Shown: positions 17,859 to 28,045, counted from the first letter of the stretch. The stretch: DNA of 64,000 bases from Paracoccus sp. S1E-3 (GCF_013868135.1 NZ_JACEMU010000004.1:1956001-2020000), one strand, 5' to 3'. Notes: generated by a model from the letters alone, not told the origin. Numbers and translations: made by a program.

Positions 17859-18259
17859 CGGCGGTCCATGAACAGGCCGGCGAACAGCGCAAAACCGCCA
17901 AGCGCCAGATGCGGAAGATTGGCCAGCCAGCGCTTCAGCGACCAGTCGATCCCCAGCGAGGCATTGGTGACGATCCCCAGATCGAGGAAACCGTAGCCGG
18001 TGAACATGCCGAAGATGCCGTCGATCAGATAGGCGGCGCCGAACAGGATCAGGAATGTCCGCGCCGCGTTCTTCGAGATCAGCCCCGCCGCCAGCGCCCA
18101 GATCGCCGAGGCCACATGCAGCGCGTCGTCATAGAGATCCAGCGCGAAAATCCCGAAGGCCAGCCCGTTTTCGTCGGTCAGGCCGGGAATGTAATTGACC
18201 GAGGCCCCGCCCATCAGGGCGACGAAATAGCCGATGGCGATTTTCTGAAGCAGGCTCAT
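17855..18259 (-). CDS. Small integral membrane protein (possibly DUF4383-like)
   Basis: A 134-residue protein with about four membrane segments. The stretches YDDALHVASAIWALAAG and AAYLIDGIFGMFTGYGF resemble small DUF4383-type membrane proteins; this is a tentative match from memory. The start at 18259 gives an ATGA overlap with the FAD oxidase stop. The function is unknown; genetic coupling suggests it is the membrane partner of that oxidase. Confidence 0.7.
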   Translation of the reverse strand: MSLLQKIAIGYFVALMGGASVNYIPGLTDENGLAFGIFALDLYDDALHVASAIWALAAGLISKNAARTFLILFGAAYLIDGIFGMFTGYGFLDLGIVTNASLGIDWSLKRWLANLPHLALGGFALFAGLFMDRR

Positions 18260-19743
18260 ATCATCCCCAGATAGCTGTCCCACAGGTTGTTGCGCAATGT
18301 CAGCCGCGGGTCCAGCAAACGCTTGGCTTGCGCGAATTCCGCCGCGCGCGGATAGGCGGCGGTCAATTGATCCAGCCGCGCATGGGGCCGGTAGGGCAGA
18401 TAATAGGCGCCGCCGATTTCCGTCACCCGGTCGATAAGGCGCCGGGTCATGCGGGCCATGTCGTCTTCGGCCCGCGCGGTCAGTTCCTGGCTGAAGGACA
18501 TGACGGCGGCGATCCGGGGCGTGGGGGCAAAGGCCAGCACGCTGTCCGGGTCGGGTGCGACAAAGCGCAGGGTGACGTTCAGAAACTCCTGATAGCTGTC
18601 GGGGATCACCGCGCGGCAGGCGGTCAGGAAATCGACGAACCGGTCGAAATCGACGAAATACTCATGCAGGATGTCGGTGCGGTTCGGGTTGCGGTCGCCC
18701 AGCGTGACCACGGGTTCGTTGATCAGGCTGTTGCGGGTGGCCGGGCCGCCGCCCAGCCGCGGCCCGGCCACGGTTTCGTTCCACCAGCGGAAGGATTTCA
18801 GCGCCTCATTGCCCAGCTGGGCGCGGTAGACCCGGCTGGCCAGATGCGCCATCCATCCCGAGCCAGCGGCGGCAGGCAGATCGGTCTGGTCGGCATCCTC
18901 GCGATAGGTAATCAGCAGCGCCTGCCGGAAGAAGCTCGCGCGTTCGACGTTCAGGCGGCCATAGGCCATGGTCACGGCGGGGTCGTCCACGGCCTTGCGA
19001 AAGGCGGTGGCGAAGCCGTCGGCAGGCAGGACCTCGAAGGTCGGAATCAGGCGGGTGTTGGCGACCATCTCGATCTCCAGATCGACGATGGCGCCGATCA
19101 GCCCGTAGCCGCCCATGGCGAGGTTGAAGATTTCTGCGTTTTCGGTCCGCGAGGCGATGACCAGATCGCCCGAGGGCAGCACCATGCGCACCGATCGCAC
19201 CGTCGATCCCATCGGCCCGAAGGGCACCGGCCAGCCATGGGCATTGACGCTGAAGGTCGCGGCGGTGCCGAAATCATTGTTCGACTGCATGACCTTGGGC
19301 GAGCAGCCAAGCGGATCCAGTGCGGCGATCACCTGCGACCAGCGGGCGCCGGCATGGGCGCGATAGGTCAGCGCTGCGGTATCGGCTTCGATCAGGCCAT
19401 TGTCGAAGGTCACGGCAATCCCGTCGCGCGGAATCGCCTGACCGCCCATCGAATGGCGCGCGGCGCCGATATTGAAGGCGCGCCCCTCGGCCCGGGCCGA
19501 GGCCATTTCCGCGCGCAGCGCCGCGATCAGGCTGTCATCGGGCGGCTGGTTCAGGGTGATGTGGCGGTTGATCGGGGTGGCGGAAAGGCCGCTTGCGTCG
19601 TTCAACATGCCGGGCGAGGTGGTCGCGGCCAGACGCGCAGTGCCGTCCGGCACCGGCAGATCGGCGTGAAGCAGCCCCGACCCATACCAGCCCGCCGCGC
19701 CACCTGTAGCCAGAAGCAGGGAACGACGGGTCAGGTTACGCAT
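18256..19743 (-). CDS. Tat-exported FAD-binding oxidoreductase (aldonolactone-oxidase-like)
   Basis: A 495-residue flavoprotein of the FAD_binding_4 (VAO/PCMH) fold. The N-terminus carries a twin-arginine signal (TRRSLLLATGG, R6-R7), so it is folded before export. The FAD region includes FNIGAARHSMGGQ, where the His is the usual site of covalent flavin attachment, then NNDFGTAATFSVNAHG and GYGLIGAI. The C-terminal part resembles D-arabinono/gulono-lactone oxidases. The substrate is unknown. The start is set by the Tat signal; the upstream open frame is a shadow of the preceding gene. Confidence 0.8.
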   Translation of the reverse strand: MRNLTRRSLLLATGGAAGWYGSGLLHADLPVPDGTARLAATTSPGMLNDASGLSATPINRHITLNQPPDDSLIAALRAEMASARAEGRAFNIGAARHSMGGQAIPRDGIAVTFDNGLIEADTAALTYRAHAGARWSQVIAALDPLGCSPKVMQSNNDFGTAATFSVNAHGWPVPFGPMGSTVRSVRMVLPSGDLVIASRTENAEIFNLAMGGYGLIGAIVDLEIEMVANTRLIPTFEVLPADGFATAFRKAVDDPAVTMAYGRLNVERASFFRQALLITYREDADQTDLPAAAGSGWMAHLASRVYRAQLGNEALKSFRWWNETVAGPRLGGGPATRNSLINEPVVTLGDRNPNRTDILHEYFVDFDRFVDFLTACRAVIPDSYQEFLNVTLRFVAPDPDSVLAFAPTPRIAAVMSFSQELTARAEDDMARMTRRLIDRVTEIGGAYYLPYRPHARLDQLTAAYPRAAEFAQAKRLLDPRLTLRNNLWDSYLGMI

Positions 19744-19793
19744 CACGGGCCTCGGGGTAACATACTGCGCCCGTTGTAGAATGCCGACGCGCC

Positions 19794-20549
19794 CTATGTC
19801 GAGCCGGCACGGATCGCCATCGCCACCAGCGGCTGCATCGCCTCGCCCTTCACGGTCCAGCTGGTGGCAAAGGCGAAGCTGGCCAGCACCTCCAGCCAGA
19901 AGATCGGCTCCCACCGCATCAGCACCCTGTCGAGCCCGGTCGCGATCAGCGCCCCCATGGCGATCAGGCTGGCCACGATGGTCCAGCCGCAGATCCGGTA
20001 GATGCGGTGGCGGGCGCGCTTTTCGGCACTCTCGGTGCTGCCCTTGACGAACAGCACCAGGCAGAACACCGCCAGCGCGCCGAAGAACAGGAAGGCCGAG
20101 AGGTCGTGGATCCATGCGGCGCGCACGTCACCCAGCAGGCATTGGATCAGGGTGATGGGAATATCCCTGCAGGCCGCGGCCCGGTCGGTGGTGATGACGG
20201 GGCCGGCCACGGGCAGGGTCGGGGACAGCGCCACGCCAAGCGCGCCGAGCGCCGCGATGCGGGCCACGCGCCTGTCGGTGATGATCTCGGGGATCGGGGG
20301 GCGGTATCCCTCATAGCTCCACAGGAACACCGCCTGCGCGCAGAGCGAGCCGACGAGAACCTCGCGCATGGGGCTGTAATAATAGGCCGAGATGCTGGGC
20401 AGGATCTCGGCCGACCACAGCAGGCCATAGGCCAGCAGCGCCAGCGGCAGGAAGAACCCCAGCGCCCCGATGGCGCGGCGCACCGACAGGAAGGACAGCA
20501 CCAGATCGTTGTCTGCCTTCTGCTGCTGCCCGCTTTTGACCTGATCCAT
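19794..20549 (-). CDS. Integral membrane protein of unknown function
   Basis: A 251-residue protein with about six to seven membrane segments. Visible features are SISAYYYSPMREVLVGSL near residue 53 and DLSAFLFFGALAVFCLV near 150. The AYYY..MRE..VG stretch recurs in bacterial multi-pass proteins of unknown function. The start at 20549 (MDQVKSGQQQ) has GGGAGG upstream. It lies 50 bp upstream of the Tat-exported oxidase on the same strand and probably heads that five-gene unit. Confidence 0.72.
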   Translation of the reverse strand: MDQVKSGQQQKADNDLVLSFLSVRRAIGALGFFLPLALLAYGLLWSAEILPSISAYYYSPMREVLVGSLCAQAVFLWSYEGYRPPIPEIITDRRVARIAALGALGVALSPTLPVAGPVITTDRAAACRDIPITLIQCLLGDVRAAWIHDLSAFLFFGALAVFCLVLFVKGSTESAEKRARHRIYRICGWTIVASLIAMGALIATGLDRVLMRWEPIFWLEVLASFAFATSWTVKGEAMQPLVAMAIRAGST

Positions 20550-20601
20550 GGTCCGCCTCCCCCTTTTGCCGCAGGCTAGGGCGGGGGCGCGCCGCGTCAA
20601 G

Positions 20602-21837
20602 TTACTGGAAGGCCTGCAAGCCGGTCTGGCCGCGCCCGAGGATCAGCGCGTGCACGTCATGCGTGCCCTCATAGGTGTTCACGGCCTCCAGGTTCATCAC
20701 ATGGCGGATGACACCGTATTCGTCGCTGACGCCATTGCCGCCATGCATGTCGCGCGCCTCGCGTGCGATCGCCAGCGCCTTGCCGCAATTGTTGCGCTTC
20801 ATCAGGCTGATCAGCTCGGCCGAGTTCTCATGCGCGTCCATCATCCGGCCCAGCCGCAGCGCGCCCAGCAGACCCAGCGAAATCTCGGTCTGCATATCGG
20901 CCAGCTTCTTCTGGATCAGCTGGGTCGCGGCCAGGGGCTTGCCGAATTGCTTGCGGTCCATGGTGTATTGCCGCGCCGCGTGCCAGCAGGCCTCGGCCGC
21001 GCCCATGGCGCCCCAGCTGATGCCGTAACGCGCCCGGTTCAGGCAGCCGAAAGGTCCGGCCAGCCCCTCGGCATGGGGCAGCAGATGGTCTTCGCCGACA
21101 ATCACCTCGTCCATCTGGATCATCCCGGTGATCGAGGCGCGCAGGCTGAATTTCCCTTCGATCATCGGCGCGTTCAGGCCTTTCATGCCCTTTTCCAGCA
21201 CGAAACCACGAATCTTGCCACCATGGGCGTCCGATTTCGCCCAGATCACGAAGACATCGGCGATGGGCGAATTGGTGATCCAGTTCTTGGCGCCGGAAAT
21301 CGAATAGCCGCCATCCACCTTCCTGGCGCGGGTAATCATTGATCCGGGATCGGAGCCGTGGTCAGGTTCGGTCAGTCCGAAACACCCGACCCATTCGCCG
21401 GAAATCAGCTTCGGCAGATATTTCCGGCGCTGTTCGTCGCTGCCGTAGGCGAAGATAGGGTGCATCACCAGCGAGCTTTGCACCGACATCGCCGAGCGAT
21501 AGCCGGAATCGACCCGCTCGACCTCGCGCGCGACCAGGCCATAGCTGACATAATTCGCGCCGACGCCGCCGTATTCCTCGGGGATGGTGGGGCCAAGCAG
21601 GCCCAGTTCGCCCATTTCCGACATGATCTCGCGATGGAAGATCTCGTGGCGGTTGGCCTCGATCACACGGGATGCCAGCCTGTCCTGACAATAGGCGCGG
21701 GCGGCATCACGAATCATCCGCTCCTCCTCGGTCAGCAGGCTGTCGATGCCGAACGGGTCTTCCCAGTTCAGCGCCGCCAGCCGGGCGCGGGCGGATTCGG
21801 GCGTGGCGGCATGTATGCGGGGGGTGATCTGGTCCAT
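20602..21837 (-). CDS. gcdH: Acyl-CoA dehydrogenase, glutaryl-CoA dehydrogenase type
   Basis: A 411-residue flavoenzyme. [15 protein letters not shown] is the FAD/substrate motif and the C-terminal [16 protein letters not shown] holds the catalytic Glu (about 390) in the exact form of glutaryl-CoA dehydrogenases, which decarboxylate glutaryl-CoA to crotonyl-CoA. It is transcribed away from the 2-aminobenzoyl-CoA monooxygenase operon through a shared 144 bp promoter region that carries a motif-B repeat. That fits a role at the end of this ring-degradation pathway, because ring opening can lead to C7 and then C5 dicarboxylyl-CoA. Confidence 0.85.
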   Translation of the reverse strand: MDQITPRIHAATPESARARLAALNWEDPFGIDSLLTEEERMIRDAARAYCQDRLASRVIEANRHEIFHREIMSEMGELGLLGPTIPEEYGGVGANYVSYGLVAREVERVDSGYRSAMSVQSSLVMHPIFAYGSDEQRRKYLPKLISGEWVGCFGLTEPDHGSDPGSMITRARKVDGGYSISGAKNWITNSPIADVFVIWAKSDAHGGKIRGFVLEKGMKGLNAPMIEGKFSLRASITGMIQMDEVIVGEDHLLPHAEGLAGPFGCLNRARYGISWGAMGAAEACWHAARQYTMDRKQFGKPLAATQLIQKKLADMQTEISLGLLGALRLGRMMDAHENSAELISLMKRNNCGKALAIAREARDMHGGNGVSDEYGVIRHVMNLEAVNTYEGTHDVHALILGRGQTGLQAFQ

Positions 21838-21890
21838 GAGGCTCTCGCGGCTGGGAATATGCGAGCCGTTCTAAAGTTCGTGCTTAAATA

Positions 21891-21904
21891 TTTCAAGCTT
21901 GAAG
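21891..21904. promoter_or_regulatory. Motif-B inverted repeat, gcdH / aminobenzoyl-CoA operon promoter
   Basis: TTTCAAG-C-TTGAAG, preceded by AAATA, is the best-formed copy of a 14 bp palindrome (TTTYRAGNTYRAAA) that I see six times in this window. It lies between the divergent starts at 21837 and 21982. Confidence 0.55.
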
Positions 21905-21938
21905 TGATATCCGCTCTGGCATAGGGTCGAGAGGATCG

Positions 21939-21957
21939 GGCATGAATCACCCATGCC
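21939..21957 (+). promoter_or_regulatory. Inverted repeat in the leader of the aminobenzoyl-CoA operon
   Basis: GGCATG-aatcacc-CATGCC, a perfect 6 bp repeat with a 7 bp spacer, ends 24 bp before the start codon. It may be an operator half-site pair or an mRNA hairpin near the ribosome-binding site. Confidence 0.35.
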
Positions 21958-21981
21958 GCTGAATTCGTGAGGAGAGAGTCC

Positions 21982-24276
21982 ATGCGCATCGCGTGTCTCG
22001 GGGGCGGTCCGGCCGGGCTTTATTTCGCCATTTCCATGAAGCTCCGCGATCCCGCGCATGAGGTTGTGGTGATCGAACGCAACCGCGCCAACGACACCTT
22101 CGGCTGGGGCGTGGTACTGTCGGACGAGGTGCTGGACAAGCTGGGCCGGAATGATCCCGTCAGCGCGCAGGCGATCCGCGACCATTTCGTCTATTGGGAC
22201 GATATCGCGGTGATTCATGACGGGGTGCGCAATGTCTCGGGCGGGCATGGCTTCGCCGGGATCGGGCGCAAGCAGATGCTGATCTTGCTGCAGGAACGCG
22301 CCCGCGAACTGGGGGTCCACCTGCGGTTCGAAACCGAATTCGGCGATGCCGCCGATTACCAGAAGGAATATGATCTGGTGGTGGCCTGCGACGGCATCAA
22401 TTCGCGCGTCCGCAACGAATATGCCGACGTGTTCAAGCCCGATGTCGAGATGCGCGAGACCAAGTTCATCTGGCTGGGCACGCATCAGAAATTCGACGAC
22501 GCCTTCACCTTCATCTTCGAGAAGACCGAACATGGCTGGATGTGGGCGCATGTCTATCAATTCGATGCCGATACCGCGACCTTCATCGTCGAATGCCAGC
22601 AGGACACCTGGGACCGCTGGGGGTTCGAGGGGATGACCAAGGAAGAAACGGTCGAGACCTGCCGGAAGGTCTTTGCCCGCCATCTGGACGGGCACGAGCT
22701 GATCTCGAACGCGGCGCATCTGCGCGGCTCGGCGGTGTGGATGAATTTCCCGCGGGTGATCTGCGAGAAATGGCATCACGAAAACATCGTGCTGATGGGC
22801 GATGCGGCGGCGACGGCGCATTTTTCCATCGGCTCCGGCACCCGGCTGGCCTTTGAAAGCGCGATCACGCTGGCGGATTACCTGCACAGCGAATCCAGCA
22901 TGGAAGCCGCATTCGAGCGCTATCAGGACGAACGCCGGCTGGAGGTGCTGCGCCTGCAATCGGCTGCCCGCAACAGTCTGGAATGGTTCGAACAGGTCGA
23001 GCGCTATCTCGGGCTGGACCCGGTTCAGTTCAACTATTCCCTGCTGACCCGCAGCCAGCGGATCAGCCATGAAAACCTGCGCCTGCGCGATGGCCAGTGG
23101 CTGCAATCGGCCGAGCGCTGGTTCCAGACCCAAGCCGGTATGGCCCCCGACGCGCCGGTGCGCGCGCCGATGTTCGCGCCCTTCCGGCTGCGCGACATGG
23201 CGCTGGAGAACCGCATCGTGGTCTCGCCCATGGCGCAATACAAGGCCGTGGATGGGACGCCCACCGACTGGCATTTCGTTCATTACGCCGAACGCGCCAA
23301 GGGCGGCGCCGGGCTGGTCTATACCGAAATGACCTGCGTGTCGCCCGAAGGCCGGATCACGCCCGGCTGTCCGGGGCTTTATGCGCCCGAACACGAGGCC
23401 GCATGGAAGCGGCTGGTGGATTTCGTCCATGCCGAGACCGATGCGAAGATCTGCTGCCAGATCGGGCATTCGGGGCGCAAGGGGTCGACCAATATCGGGT
23501 GGGAGGGGATGGACAAGCCGCTCGCCTCCGGGAACTGGGATCTGGTCTCGGCCTCGGCGATCCCTTGGTCCAGCGAGAATGCGGTGCCGCGCGCGGCCAC
23601 CCAGGCCGATCTGGACGCGATCAAGGCGCAATTCGTCGCGGCAGCCGAAATGGCCGAGCGCGCGGGCTTCGACATGATCGAGCTTCATGCCGCCCATGGC
23701 TATCTGATCTCGTCCTTCATCTCGCCGGTGTCGAACCAGCGGACGGATGAATATGGCGGCAGTCTGGAAAACCGCCTGCGCTGGCCGCTGGAGGTTTTCG
23801 AAGCCATGCGTGCCGTCTGGCCCGAAGACAAGCCGATGTCGGTCAGGATTTCCGCCAATGACTGGATCGGCGACGGCGGCGTGACACCCGCCGAGGCGGT
23901 GGAGATCGCCCGCGCCTTCCGTGCGGCGGGGGCGGATATCATCGACGTGTCGGCGGGACAGACCTCGGTGGAGGCGCGGCCGGTTTACGGGCGCATGTTC
24001 CAGACGCCCTTTTCGGACCGGATCCGCAACGAAATCGGCATCGCCACCATGGCCGTCGGCAATATCTACGAGGCCGATCATGCCAATTCGATCCTGATGG
24101 CGGGCCGCGCCGATCTGGTGGCGGTCGGCCGCCCGCATCTGGCCGATCCCTATTGGACTTTTCACGAGGCGACGAAGATCGGCGACCGCGACGCCGTCTG
24201 GCCCAAGCCCTATCTGGCGGGCCGCGACCAGTCCTGGCGGCTGGCCGAACGCGAGGCCGAGGCGATCCGCGCATGA
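21982..24276 (+). CDS. 2-Aminobenzoyl-CoA monooxygenase/reductase-type fusion (salicylyl-CoA 5-hydroxylase/oxidoreductase)
   Basis: A 764-residue two-domain flavoprotein. Residues 1 to about 385 form a PHBH-type FAD monooxygenase: [10 protein letters not shown] at 8-17 and [14 protein letters not shown] near 272. Residues from about 392 onward form an Old-Yellow-Enzyme-like domain: [33 protein letters not shown] and [13 protein letters not shown]. This fusion is known from the aerobic anthranilate pathway of Azoarcus evansii, where it oxygenates and reduces 2-aminobenzoyl-CoA to 2-amino-5-oxocyclohex-1-ene-carbonyl-CoA. AGGAGAG precedes the start. It heads a six-gene operon of beta-oxidation enzymes with 1-4 bp overlaps. 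The substrate could instead be salicylyl-CoA. Confidence 0.88.
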   Translation: MRIACLGGGPAGLYFAISMKLRDPAHEVVVIERNRANDTFGWGVVLSDEVLDKLGRNDPVSAQAIRDHFVYWDDIAVIHDGVRNVSGGHGFAGIGRKQMLILLQERARELGVHLRFETEFGDAADYQKEYDLVVACDGINSRVRNEYADVFKPDVEMRETKFIWLGTHQKFDDAFTFIFEKTEHGWMWAHVYQFDADTATFIVECQQDTWDRWGFEGMTKEETVETCRKVFARHLDGHELISNAAHLRGSAVWMNFPRVICEKWHHENIVLMGDAAATAHFSIGSGTRLAFESAITLADYLHSESSMEAAFERYQDERRLEVLRLQSAARNSLEWFEQVERYLGLDPVQFNYSLLTRSQRISHENLRLRDGQWLQSAERWFQTQAGMAPDAPVRAPMFAPFRLRDMALENRIVVSPMAQYKAVDGTPTDWHFVHYAERAKGGAGLVYTEMTCVSPEGRITPGCPGLYAPEHEAAWKRLVDFVHAETDAKICCQIGHSGRKGSTNIGWEGMDKPLASGNWDLVSASAIPWSSENAVPRAATQADLDAIKAQFVAAAEMAERAGFDMIELHAAHGYLISSFISPVSNQRTDEYGGSLENRLRWPLEVFEAMRAVWPEDKPMSVRISANDWIGDGGVTPAEAVEIARAFRAAGADIIDVSAGQTSVEARPVYGRMFQTPFSDRIRNEIGIATMAVGNIYEADHANSILMAGRADLVAVGRPHLADPYWTFHEATKIGDRDAVWPKPYLAGRDQSWRLAEREAEAIRA

Positions 24277-25016
24277 GCGTTGAAGGCAAGCATATCGTCG
24301 TCACCGGCGGCGGCTCGGGCGTGGGTGCGGCTACCGCTCTAGCGCTGGCGGAGGCCGGGGCGCGGATCACCATCATGGGCCGGCGCGAGGCGCCCTTGCG
24401 CGAACAGGGCCTGCCCTATCAGGTCTGCGATGTGACCGATGCGGATGCGGTGGCCGCCGCCTTTGCAGCGGCACGGGAGGCGCAGGGGCCGATTCTTGGC
24501 GTGATCGCCAATGCCGGGGCGGCGGAAAGCCTGCCTTTCGCCAAGATGCCCGCCGGCATGCTGGCCGACATGCTGGCGGTGAATCTGGTGGGCGTGGCGA
24601 ATGTCTGGCAGGCGGCGCTGCCTGATATGAAAGGGGCGGGCTGGGGGCGGATGATCGCCGTGGCCTCGACCGCCGGGCTGAAAGGCTATCCTTACGTTTC
24701 GGCCTATGTCGCCGCCAAGCATGGCGTGGTGGGCCTGACCCGCGCGCTGGCGCTGGAACTGGCCAGCAGCGGCATCACCGTGAACGCCATCTGCCCCGGA
24801 TTCATCGAGACGCCGATGCTTGACCGCTCCATCGCGAACATCATCGACAAGACCGGCATGAGCGAGGCCGACGCCCGCGCCGCCCTGGTCAAGGACAACC
24901 CGCAGAAGCGCTTCATCCAGACCGATGAGGTCGCGGGCGCGGCGCTGTATCTTATGTCGGACGCCGCACGTTCGGTGAACGGCCACACCCTGACCCTCTC
25001 GGGAGGAGAGATCTGA
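24273..25016 (+). CDS. SDR family 3-hydroxyacyl-CoA dehydrogenase-like oxidoreductase
   Basis: Short-chain dehydrogenase of 247 residues with the NAD(P) motif [11 protein letters not shown] near residue 11, NAG region ANAGAAE, catalytic Ser in VASTAG and YVAAK (Tyr-x3-Lys). The C-terminal [11 protein letters not shown] is typical. The start at 24273 overlaps the stop of the monooxygenase gene. In the 2-aminobenzoyl-CoA context it should reduce or oxidise the ring keto/hydroxy group of the alicyclic CoA ester. Confidence 0.9.
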   Translation: MSVEGKHIVVTGGGSGVGAATALALAEAGARITIMGRREAPLREQGLPYQVCDVTDADAVAAAFAAAREAQGPILGVIANAGAAESLPFAKMPAGMLADMLAVNLVGVANVWQAALPDMKGAGWGRMIAVASTAGLKGYPYVSAYVAAKHGVVGLTRALALELASSGITVNAICPGFIETPMLDRSIANIIDKTGMSEADARAALVKDNPQKRFIQTDEVAGAALYLMSDAARSVNGHTLTLSGGEI

Positions 25017-25816
25017 TGCGCAGCGACGTGCAGCACTTCAAGCTTGCGATCAAGGACGGCATCGCCACCGTCGCGCTCGACCGGCCGGAACGGAAGAACC
25101 CGCTCAGCTTCGACAGCTATGCCGAGCTGCGCGACTGGTTCCGCGATCTTCATTACGCGGATGACGTGAAGGCGGTGGTCTTCGGACCGAATGGCGGGAA
25201 TTTCAGCTCTGGCGGGGATGTGCACGAGATCATCGGGCCGCTTACGAAGATGAACATGAAGGAGTTGATGCGCTTCACCCGGATGACCGGCGATCTGGTC
25301 AAGGCGATGATCGGCTGCGGCAAGCCGATCATCGCGGCGGTCGATGGCGTCTGTGCCGGCGCTGGGGCGATCATCGCCATGGCCTCGGACCTGCGCGTCG
25401 CCACGCCCGAAGCGAAGACCGCCTTCCTGTTCAACCGGGTGGGCCTCGCCGGCTGCGACATGGGGGCCTGCGCGATCCTGCCGCGCATCATCGGGCAGGG
25501 ACGGGCGGCGGAACTGCTGTATCTCGGCCGCGCGATGAGCGCCGAGGAAGGGCTGAACTGGGGCTTCTTCAACCGGGTCGTGCCGCAGGCCAAGCTGATG
25601 GACGAGGCGCAGGACATCGCGCAGCGAATCGCCGCCGGCCCGAACTTCGCCAATATGATGACCAAGACCATGCTGGCGCAGGAATGGTCGATGAGCCTCG
25701 ATCAGGCGATCGAGGCCGAGGCGCAGGCGCAGGCGATCTGCATGCAGGGGCAGGATTTCCACCGCGCCTATCACGCCTTCGTCGCCAAGGAAAAACCTGT
25801 CTTCGAGGGCGACTGA
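25016..25816 (+). CDS. Enoyl-CoA hydratase/isomerase family protein
   Basis: Crotonase-fold enzyme of 266 residues. The first oxyanion-hole segment is [10 protein letters not shown] (about residue 62) and the second is [19 protein letters not shown] (about 116-134). The position of the second catalytic acid reads [12 protein letters not shown], with Asp in place of the usual Glu region, a variant that may reflect hydrolysis or hydration of an alicyclic ring rather than a linear chain. Overlaps of 1 bp at both ends place it inside the aminobenzoyl-CoA operon. Confidence 0.88.
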   Translation: MRSDVQHFKLAIKDGIATVALDRPERKNPLSFDSYAELRDWFRDLHYADDVKAVVFGPNGGNFSSGGDVHEIIGPLTKMNMKELMRFTRMTGDLVKAMIGCGKPIIAAVDGVCAGAGAIIAMASDLRVATPEAKTAFLFNRVGLAGCDMGACAILPRIIGQGRAAELLYLGRAMSAEEGLNWGFFNRVVPQAKLMDEAQDIAQRIAAGPNFANMMTKTMLAQEWSMSLDQAIEAEAQAQAICMQGQDFHRAYHAFVAKEKPVFEGD

Positions 25817-26976
25817 TGGCCGATAAGACCTTTCTCGACTGGCCGTTTTTCGATGACCGCCACCGCGCTTTGGCGGCAGAGGTCGATGCCTGGGCGGCGG
25901 AGTCGCTGGCGCATGTCAATCACGCGGATGCCGATGCGGCTTGCCGTGCCTTGGTCCGTGCGATGGGGGATGCGGGCATCCTGACCCATTCCGCCGTGGG
26001 CCCGGCAGGCGGCACGCTGGATGTGCGCAGCCTGTGCCTGATCCGCGAGACGCTGGCGCGCCATGATGGGCTGGCGGATTTCGCCTTTGCCATGCAGGGG
26101 CTGGGGACGGGCGCGATCTCGCTGTTCGGGACCGAGGCGCAGAGGGCCGAATGGCTGCCGCAGACGCGGACGGGCAAGGCGATTTCGGCCTTTGCGCTGA
26201 CCGAGCCGCAATCGGGGTCGGATGTGGCCAATTCCACCATGACCGCCACGCGGGACGGCGACGACTATTTGCTGAACGGCGAAAAGACCTGGATCTCGAA
26301 TGGCGGGATCGCGGATGTCTATACGCTGTTCGCCCGCACCGGCGAGGCGCCGGGCGCGAAAGGCCTGTCGGCCTTCATCCTGCCGGCCGGTCTGCCGGGA
26401 TTCGAGATCGCCGAGCGGCTGGAAACGATTGCCCCGCATCCGCTGGCCACCCTGCGCTTTACCGATTGTCGCATCCCGGCAAGCGCGATGCTGGGTCAGC
26501 CGGGACAGGGCTTTCGGATCGCCATGTCGGTGCTGGATGTGTTCCGCGCCACCGTCGCCGCGGCCGCTTTGGGCTTTGCCCGCCGCGCGCTGGATGAGGC
26601 CCTGGACCGAGTGACCGCCCGCCATGTGCAGGGCGCGCCCCTTTTTGAATTGCAGATGGTGCAGGGCCACATCGCCGATATGGCGCTGGATGTGGATGCC
26701 AGCGCCCTGCTGGTTTACCGCGCCGCCTGGACCAAGGACAGCGGCGCGCCGCGCGTCACGCGCGAGGCGGCGATGGCGAAGCTGTTCGCGACCGAACAGG
26801 CCCAGCAGGTGATCGACAAGGCGGTGCAGCTGCATGGCGGCGACGGCGTGCGCTCGGGCCAGATGGTCGAGCGGCTGTATCGCGACATCCGGGCGCTGCG
26901 GATTTATGAAGGCGCCTCGGACGTGCAGCGGGTGGTGATCGCGCGGCAAGCGCTTGCTGCCCATCAGGAGGGCTGA
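25816..26976 (+). CDS. Acyl-CoA dehydrogenase family protein
   Basis: A 386-residue FAD enzyme. [15 protein letters not shown] (about residue 125) and [10 protein letters not shown] mark the flavin/substrate site, and [15 protein letters not shown] at the C-terminus holds the catalytic Glu. The true start at 25816 overlaps the hydratase stop by 1 bp. It is a different subfamily from the glutaryl-CoA dehydrogenase gene at 20602. In the proposed pathway it would desaturate the ring or the ring-opened CoA thioester. Confidence 0.9.
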   Translation: MADKTFLDWPFFDDRHRALAAEVDAWAAESLAHVNHADADAACRALVRAMGDAGILTHSAVGPAGGTLDVRSLCLIRETLARHDGLADFAFAMQGLGTGAISLFGTEAQRAEWLPQTRTGKAISAFALTEPQSGSDVANSTMTATRDGDDYLLNGEKTWISNGGIADVYTLFARTGEAPGAKGLSAFILPAGLPGFEIAERLETIAPHPLATLRFTDCRIPASAMLGQPGQGFRIAMSVLDVFRATVAAAALGFARRALDEALDRVTARHVQGAPLFELQMVQGHIADMALDVDASALLVYRAAWTKDSGAPRVTREAAMAKLFATEQAQQVIDKAVQLHGGDGVRSGQMVERLYRDIRALRIYEGASDVQRVVIARQALAAHQEG

Positions 26977-26978
26977 GG

Positions 26979-27386
26979 ATGCATTTCCGCTTTCCCCAGA
27001 AGATCCTGTTCAAGCATTGCGACCCGGCGGGGATCGTCTTCTATCCCCGTTATTTCGAGATCATCAACGACGCCGTCGAGGCGATGTTTTCCGACCTGAT
27101 CGGCTGGCCGTTCGAGGAGATGCACAACGGATCGGGCGTGCCGACCGCGACGATCAGCGTCGATTTCACCGCCCCCAGCCGCCACGGCGATCAGATCGCG
27201 CTGGAGATCACCATCGCAAGGCTGGGCCGGTCCAGCATGGTGCTGAAGACGGTGGCCATGGCGGACGAGGAAACCCGCTTCATCGCCGACCACGTTCTGG
27301 TCTGCGTCAACGAGGAGGGCCGTCCGCGCAGCTGGCCCGATGCCGTGCGCAAGAAAGTCAACGCTATCATGGAGGGTTCGGTATGA
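26979..27386 (+). CDS. 4-Hydroxybenzoyl-CoA thioesterase family protein
   Basis: Hot-dog-fold thioesterase of 135 residues. The motif FKHCDPAGIVFYPRYFE (residues 9-25) contains the Asp conserved in 4-hydroxybenzoyl-CoA thioesterases. Thioesterases accompany several CoA-dependent aromatic pathways and hydrolyse dead-end or misformed CoA esters to release CoA. It lies 2 bp behind the dehydrogenase gene and overlaps the RidA gene by 4 bp. Confidence 0.88.
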   Translation: MHFRFPQKILFKHCDPAGIVFYPRYFEIINDAVEAMFSDLIGWPFEEMHNGSGVPTATISVDFTAPSRHGDQIALEITIARLGRSSMVLKTVAMADEETRFIADHVLVCVNEEGRPRSWPDAVRKKVNAIMEGSV

Positions 27387-27784
27387 AGCCAGTGACGATT
27401 CACCCGGAGGGCTGGGCGCCCGCGCTTGGATACGCCAATGGCATGCTGATGCCCGATGGCACGCTGCATATCGGCGGCCAGATCGGCTGGAATGCCGACA
27501 AGGTCTTCGAGGCGAAGGACTTCATCGGCCAGATGGAGCAGTGCCTGAACAATATCGTATCGGTGGTGCGCGCGGCGGGCGGAGAGGTAACGGATATCGG
27601 CCGGCTGACATGGTTCGTGAAGGACAAATCGGATTACCTCGCCAACCAGCGCGCCATCGGCGAGGCCTATCGCCGCGTCATGGGCAAGCATTTCCCGGCG
27701 ATGTCGATGCTGGTCATCAAGGACCTGATCGAGGACGAGGCCCTGATCGAGATCGAAGCGACCGCCTGTATCCGCCACGGCTGA
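27383..27784 (+). CDS. RidA family protein (imine/enamine deaminase-like)
   Basis: A 133-residue RidA/YjgF-fold protein, with GTLHIGGQIGWNADKVF as the first conserved segment and EDEALIEIEATACIR at the C-terminus. RidA proteins hydrolyse enamines and imines to ketones plus ammonia. The product of 2-aminobenzoyl-CoA ring reduction is an enamine, so this protein is a natural candidate for removing the amino nitrogen. It is the last gene of the operon. Confidence 0.88.
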   Translation: MKPVTIHPEGWAPALGYANGMLMPDGTLHIGGQIGWNADKVFEAKDFIGQMEQCLNNIVSVVRAAGGEVTDIGRLTWFVKDKSDYLANQRAIGEAYRRVMGKHFPAMSMLVIKDLIEDEALIEIEATACIRHG

Positions 27785-27893
27785 GAAAGCTTCCTCGTGA
27801 TCGATCCGGTCGCCGAGGGCGGGCAGGTCGGCCGCCGCCGCGGGCAGGTTCTCCGGTGGCGAAGACCTGTGGGCGCCCGGCCGGCATCGGGGC

Positions 27894-27940
27894 GCCCGAA
27901 GGTCGGAACCCTGCCTCGGGCGCTGTTCCGGCCTTCGGGC
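27894..27940. repeat. Long inverted repeat between convergent genes
   Basis: GCCCGAAGGTCGGAAC (27894-27909) pairs with GTTCCGGCCTTCGGGC (27925-27940), 16 bp with one mismatch and a 15 bp loop. There is no T run. It may be a bidirectional terminator or a REP-like element in the 261 bp gap between the RidA gene and the oxidoreductase gene; I see no gene in that gap. Confidence 0.5.
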
Positions 27941-28045
27941 CGACCGGCGGGAAGGCCCCCAATGTCCCGGCACCCCTTGGAACTCATTGGGCGTTTCGGC
28001 GCGGCCGGCCGGGCATGGCGCGGAGGATCAACCGCGCGCCCCGTT

